In this document: positions 21,813 through 24,808 of the stretch, in pieces
How the letters are laid out: every line of letters begins with the position of its first letter
How positions within the stretch are numbered: position 1 is the stretch's first letter
NCBI GenBank assembly: GCA_018365265.1
Contig: JAGZKI010000036.1
Coordinates: 1-24,808, forward strand
Origin: Streptococcus parasanguinis
GTDB taxonomy: Bacteria; Bacillota; Bacilli; Lactobacillales; Streptococcaceae
DNA length: 24,808 nucleotides
Reading direction: 5' to 3'
Notes under the pieces: generated by a model
What the model was told of the DNA's origin: nothing
Seen by the model: only the letters and a program-made list of their open reading frames with translations
Databases searched by the model: none
Position numbers and translations under genes: made by a program

Positions 21813-23165
21813 TCACTTCTTCACTAATTTCACAACTGCTTCCGTCCTTGCAGTATGGGGAAACATATCTACTGATTGAATGTATTCAACCTGATAAACC
21901 TTCGTCAAAGCTACTAGATCCCGTGCCAAAGTAGAGACATTACAAGAGACATAGACCATCTTTTCAGGTGCATACTGCAACAAGGTCTCGATTAATTTTG
22001 TACCCAAGCCCGTACGAGGTGGATCCACGATCACAGCATTAGCCCGATAGCCTTCTTGGTACCAGCGAGGAATGATCTCTTCTGCTGTACCAGCCTCATA
22101 GTGGGTATTCTCAAATCCCATCCGTTTAGCATTGTATTTGGCATCTTCAATCGCTTCAGGAATGATATCCATCCCCCGAACACTTTTCACTCTATTAGCA
22201 AAAGCAAACCCAATCGTTCCAACTCCACAGTAGGCGTCAATAAGATGATCCTCTGGAGAAACATCTAGAGCCTTGACAGCCTCACTATACAATACTTCAG
22301 TTTGTTCCGGATTCAACTGGTAAAAGGCTCGAGGAGATAGTGAGAATTCATAATCCAAAACACCTTCCAAAATAGCCTCTTCTCCCCAAATAATCTGCGT
22401 TTGTTCCCCGTAGATTTCACTGGAACGAGACGTATTTTTATTAACGGCAACTGTGACAATCTCAGGGTGCTTTGTGACCAAGTCTTGCACCAAATTGTTT
22501 ACGTTAATCTGACGACTGGTGACCACAATGATCTGAACCTGCCCAGACTTACGAGCCCGTCGAACCATCATGGTTCTGACACCCAGTTCTTTACGCTCAT
22601 CAGCAATCGGAATCTGATAATAGGTCAATAAATCCGCAAGATCGTTGGCGATAGCTTGAATAACTGGATCTTGAACCAAACAATCTTTTAATTCCACCAA
22701 ATAATGTGAATTTTGAGCATAGAGTCCTGCCTTCACCTGGCTCTTGAATTTCCTTGTTTGAAATTGCAATTTTGCCCGATAGTAAAGCGGCTCCTGCATT
22801 CCAATTGTCGGCCGAATATCATACTGTTCAAATCCCTCAGGTGAGAACTTCTTCAAGGCCTGTTGTAATAAATCTGTCTTAAACTCCAGCTGCTTGTCAT
22901 ACTTCAAATGCATGATTTGACAACCACCACAGGTCTCATAGATATCACACATGGGCGTTACACGAAACTTAGACGCCTTATTCACAGATAGGAGTTTGGC
23001 TTCCGCAAAATTTTTCTTAACACTTGTAATTTGACAGAAGATATCTTCTCCCTTCAAAGCGCCTGGCACAAAGACAAGTGTTTTTTTATAAAAGCCAATC
23101 CCTTCTCCGTTAATTCCCATTCGTTTAATTTTCAAAGGAATTTTTTGTTTTACTTTAACGTTCAT
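21813..23165 (-). CDS. rlmD: 23S rRNA (uracil-5-)-methyltransferase, RumA/RlmD family
   Basis: Makes 5-methyluridine in 23S rRNA with SAM. The 450 residues start with a TRAM domain (about 1-60), then the four cysteines of a [4Fe-4S] cluster (Cys73, Cys79, Cys82, Cys161). A Rossmann domain follows with DAYCGVGTIGFAFA, VDPPRTGL and the catalytic cysteine of YVSCNVSTLARDL. Streptococci often carry two paralogues of this family, one of them the dual-site RlmCD. Which site this copy modifies cannot be told here; its place next to recX fits the second paralogue. The first gene of a five-gene operon, it is divergent from recX over only 37 bases. Confidence 0.92.
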   Translation of the reverse strand: MNVKVKQKIPLKIKRMGINGEGIGFYKKTLVFVPGALKGEDIFCQITSVKKNFAEAKLLSVNKASKFRVTPMCDIYETCGGCQIMHLKYDKQLEFKTDLLQQALKKFSPEGFEQYDIRPTIGMQEPLYYRAKLQFQTRKFKSQVKAGLYAQNSHYLVELKDCLVQDPVIQAIANDLADLLTYYQIPIADERKELGVRTMMVRRARKSGQVQIIVVTSRQINVNNLVQDLVTKHPEIVTVAVNKNTSRSSEIYGEQTQIIWGEEAILEGVLDYEFSLSPRAFYQLNPEQTEVLYSEAVKALDVSPEDHLIDAYCGVGTIGFAFANRVKSVRGMDIIPEAIEDAKYNAKRMGFENTHYEAGTAEEIIPRWYQEGYRANAVIVDPPRTGLGTKLIETLLQYAPEKMVYVSCNVSTLARDLVALTKVYQVEYIQSVDMFPHTARTEAVVKLVKK

Positions 23166-23190
23166 ATCCCTATCTTAACACATTTTTCGG

Positions 23191-23196
23191 TATAAT
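23191..23196 (+). promoter_or_regulatory. -10 box of recX, possible leaderless start
   Basis: A perfect TATAAT sits six bases before the recX ATG, so the predicted transcription start coincides with the start codon. No ribosome binding site is visible. No good -35 box was found, which lowers confidence. Confidence 0.4.
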
Positions 23197-23202
23197 AAAA
23201 AC

Positions 23203-23985
23203 ATGAAAATTACAAAACTAGAAAAGAAAAAAAGACTCTACCTCCTGGAATTAGACAATGATCAAAAACTTTATATTACAGAAGACACCATCGTCAAATA
23301 TTTTCTTTCTAAAGATAAAGAAATCAGTGAAGAAGAACTAAAAGAAATCCAAGAGTTTGCTCAATACTCCTATGGTAAAAACCTGGCCCTGTACCATCTT
23401 TCTTTTAAAGCTCGGACAACAAAAGAAGTCAGAGACTACCTGACAAAATATGAGATTGAAAGTGGCATTATTGATAAAGTGGTCCAACACCTAAAAGAAG
23501 ACAAGTGGTTAGATGATCGTCAATATGCAAGAAACCTGATAGAGGCCAACCTTCTCAGTGGCGATAAGGGCCCTGCCTTATTACAACAAAAAATTCAACA
23601 AAAAGGGATCCCAAAATCTCTCCTACAAGAAATACTTGTAGACTATGATTTTTCAGAAGTGATCTACCGTACCGCAATAAAACTCCTAAAAAAATACCAA
23701 GGAAAATATCCGTTAAAAGCCATTGAAACGAAAATCATCCAGGCACTCATTTCAAAAGGTTTTGCTTACAATCAAGCAAAGATAGCATTCCAAAATCTCG
23801 AGCTCGAAACAGATGAAGAAACAACCAATGAGCTCATTCTAAAAGAGTTAGAAAAACAATACCGTAAATACAGTAAAAAATATGAAGGCTATGAACTCAA
23901 ACAACGCTTGACTCAGGCACTAGCCAGAAAAGGCTACGATTATAGTGATATAACGTCAGCCATTAGAGAATACTTAGATTCATAA
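23203..23985 (+). CDS. recX: Recombination regulator RecX
   Basis: Modulates RecA filaments, in most bacteria by inhibiting them. At 260 residues this is the long Firmicute form with three tandem three-helix repeats: ALYHLSFKARTTKEVRDYL, VVQHLKEDKWLDDRQYARNLIE, and a C-terminal repeat QRLTQALARKGYDYSDITSAIREYL. Start: the ATG at 23203 gives the usual MKITKLEKKKRLYLLELD beginning, yet no Shine-Dalgarno lies ahead of it. RecX and the HdiR-UmuC cassette in the same window are both parts of the RecA-dependent damage response. Confidence 0.93.
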   Translation: MKITKLEKKKRLYLLELDNDQKLYITEDTIVKYFLSKDKEISEEELKEIQEFAQYSYGKNLALYHLSFKARTTKEVRDYLTKYEIESGIIDKVVQHLKEDKWLDDRQYARNLIEANLLSGDKGPALLQQKIQQKGIPKSLLQEILVDYDFSEVIYRTAIKLLKKYQGKYPLKAIETKIIQALISKGFAYNQAKIAFQNLELETDEETTNELILKELEKQYRKYSKKYEGYELKQRLTQALARKGYDYSDITSAIREYLDS

Positions 23986-24033
23986 ACCAAATTGAAAATT
24001 AAATAGAAAAATAAGAAAAAATTTGAAAAAATA

Positions 24034-24042
24034 TGATACAAT
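24034..24042 (+). promoter_or_regulatory. Extended -10 promoter of the nucleotide phosphatase gene
   Basis: TGATACAAT 38 bases before the start codon, in an A-rich stretch that may act as an UP-like element. No clear -35. Confidence 0.5.
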
Positions 24043-24080
24043 ATAGAGGATATACTTAGATTGTAGAAAGTTGGTAAGTT

Positions 24081-24614
24081 ATGAAACTACCTAAAGAAGG
24101 CGACTTTATTACAATTCAAAGTTATAAACATGATGGCAGTTTACACCGTACATGGCGTGACACCATGGTATTAAAGATAACCGAAAATGCAATTATTGGA
24201 GTAAATGATCATACACTTGTGACTGAAAGTGATGGTAGACGTTGGATTACACGTGAACCAGCGATCGTTTATTTCCATAAAAAATATTGGTTTAACATCA
24301 TCGCCATGATCCGTGACAATGGTGTGTCTTACTACTGTAACCTAGCAAGTCCTTTTCACATTGACCAAGAAGCCTTAAAATATATCGACTATGATCTCGA
24401 TGTCAAGGTCTTTACCAATGGTGAAAAAAAATTGTTAGATGTTGAAGAATACGAGCAGCATAAAGAAAAAATGCACTATTCAGATGACATCGACTTTATT
24501 TTAAAGGAAAATGTTAAGGTTCTAGTAGATTGGATAAACCAAAACAAAGGTCCTTTTTCTGAGGAATATATCAAAATTTGGTATAACCGTTATGTTGAAC
24601 TGCGAAATAAATAA
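24081..24614 (+). CDS. Nucleoside tri-/diphosphate phosphatase (DUF402)
   Basis: A 177-residue cytoplasmic enzyme of the DUF402/Ntdp family that removes phosphate from nucleoside di- and triphosphates. Recognisable features: MKLPKEGDFITIQSYKHDGSLHRTWRD, YWFNIIAMIRDNGVSYYCNLASPF and DYDLDVKVF, the acidic and tyrosine residues of the FomD-like barrel that hold Mg-nucleotide. The length is standard. It follows recX by 95 bases, has its own extended -10, and ends at a strong terminator. The ribosome binding site (GTAAG) is poor. Confidence 0.88.
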   Translation: MKLPKEGDFITIQSYKHDGSLHRTWRDTMVLKITENAIIGVNDHTLVTESDGRRWITREPAIVYFHKKYWFNIIAMIRDNGVSYYCNLASPFHIDQEALKYIDYDLDVKVFTNGEKKLLDVEEYEQHKEKMHYSDDIDFILKENVKVLVDWINQNKGPFSEEYIKIWYNRYVELRNK

Positions 24615-24619
24615 AGTTG

Positions 24620-24642
24620 AAAAGAGCGAAAGCTCTTTTTTC
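24620..24642 (+). terminator. Terminator of the nucleotide phosphatase gene
   Basis: AAAAGAGC (24620-24627), GAAA tetraloop, GCTCTTTT (24632-24639), then further T: intrinsic terminator. Confidence 0.9.
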
Positions 24643-24670
24643 TTATAAATTAATAAAAAAATAACTACAA

Positions 24671-24701
24671 AAAAAGTCTAATGTCAACCATTAGACTTTT
24701 T
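24671..24701. terminator. Terminator downstream of tRNA-Pro
   Basis: Arms AAAAAGTCTAATG (24671-24683) and CATTAGACTTTTT (24689-24701) pair perfectly; on the minus strand the stem runs into seven T. The A-rich/T-rich ends allow use in both directions. Confidence 0.9.
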
Positions 24702-24711
24702 CGATACACTA

Positions 24712-24785
24712 TCGGGAAGACAGGATTCGAACCTGCGACACCTTGGTCCCAAACCAAGTACTCTACCAAGCTGAGCTACTTCCCG
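24712..24785 (-). tRNA. tRNA-Pro (anticodon UGG)
   Basis: Minus-strand cloverleaf of 74 nt: acceptor CGGGAAG/CTTCCCG with discriminator A, D arm AGCTCAGCTTGGTAGAGT, anticodon stem CTTGG/CCAAG with loop TTTGGGA (anticodon TGG), and T arm CAGGTTCGAATCCTG. The 3' CCA is not encoded and must be added after transcription, as for many streptococcal tRNAs outside rRNA clusters. Confidence 0.97.
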
Positions 24786-24808
24786 ATCTAAAGCTTACGC
24801 TTTATGCA

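Noticed and set aside
1..24808. CRISPR array, insertion sequence or prophage
   Set aside because: No regularly spaced repeats, transposase, integrase or phage structural genes are present on either strand.

Overview
This window is chromosomal DNA from a low-GC Firmicute. It is almost certainly a Streptococcus of the oral (mitis/sanguinis-like) type. The evidence is the gene set (AsnA, HdiR/UmuC, streptococcal DUF1912, DUF438 and HhH small proteins, the RlmD/RecX/nucleoside-phosphatase cluster), AGGAG-type ribosome binding sites, extended -10 promoters, and compact operons closed by short U-rich terminators. The species cannot be fixed from the sequence alone. Most genes are core; a few are accessory.

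Layout. 1-1250: asnA (minus) behind a long inverted-repeat hairpin. 1188-4036: a SOS-type mutagenesis cassette (plus) of a self-cleaving HdiR-like repressor with an operator dyad, a UmuC/UvrX Y-family polymerase, a YolD-like protein and a small streptococcal protein, closed by a strong bidirectional terminator. 4074-5551: yebC and a yefM-yoeB toxin-antitoxin operon with a TGTACA-core operator (minus). 5598-7570: tmcAL and a SAM methyltransferase. 7571-7889: a gene-free, strongly structured stretch. 7890-12215: the ribosome-biogenesis/NAD operon yqeG-yqeH-yhbY-nadD-yqeK-cysteine hydrolase-rsfS (minus), with three consecutive hairpins between yqeH and yhbY. 12307-13018: a TVP38/DedA-type membrane protein (plus). 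13159-13978: an accessory DUF3883 nuclease-like gene. 13985-18974: a flavin reductase-GNAT-membrane protein-valS gene string (minus) headed by a T-box riboswitch. 18982-19452: a histone-like, helix-hairpin-helix small protein. 19488-23165: a five-gene operon rlmD-cytidine deaminase-DUF1858-DUF438/hemerythrin/PAS-DUF1912 (minus). 23191-24640: recX and a nucleoside di/triphosphatase (plus). 24671-24785: tRNA-Pro(UGG) with terminator (minus).

How it works together. The yqeG-rsfS operon joins 30S/50S ribosome assembly and silencing factors to NAD synthesis and Ap4A breakdown. The T-box has a likely GUU valine specifier and a UGGU acceptor-binding bulge. It lies at the head of an uninterrupted gene string that ends in valS, so it is probably the valS regulator acting through two or three passenger genes. 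The HdiR-UmuC cassette is the DNA-damage arm. No complete previously undescribed system is evident. The most interesting points are the T-box/valS passenger operon with its AT-rich inserted membrane gene, the DUF3883 gene on the other side of valS, and two unexplained RNA-structure-rich intergenic stretches (7700-7816 and 10375-10469).
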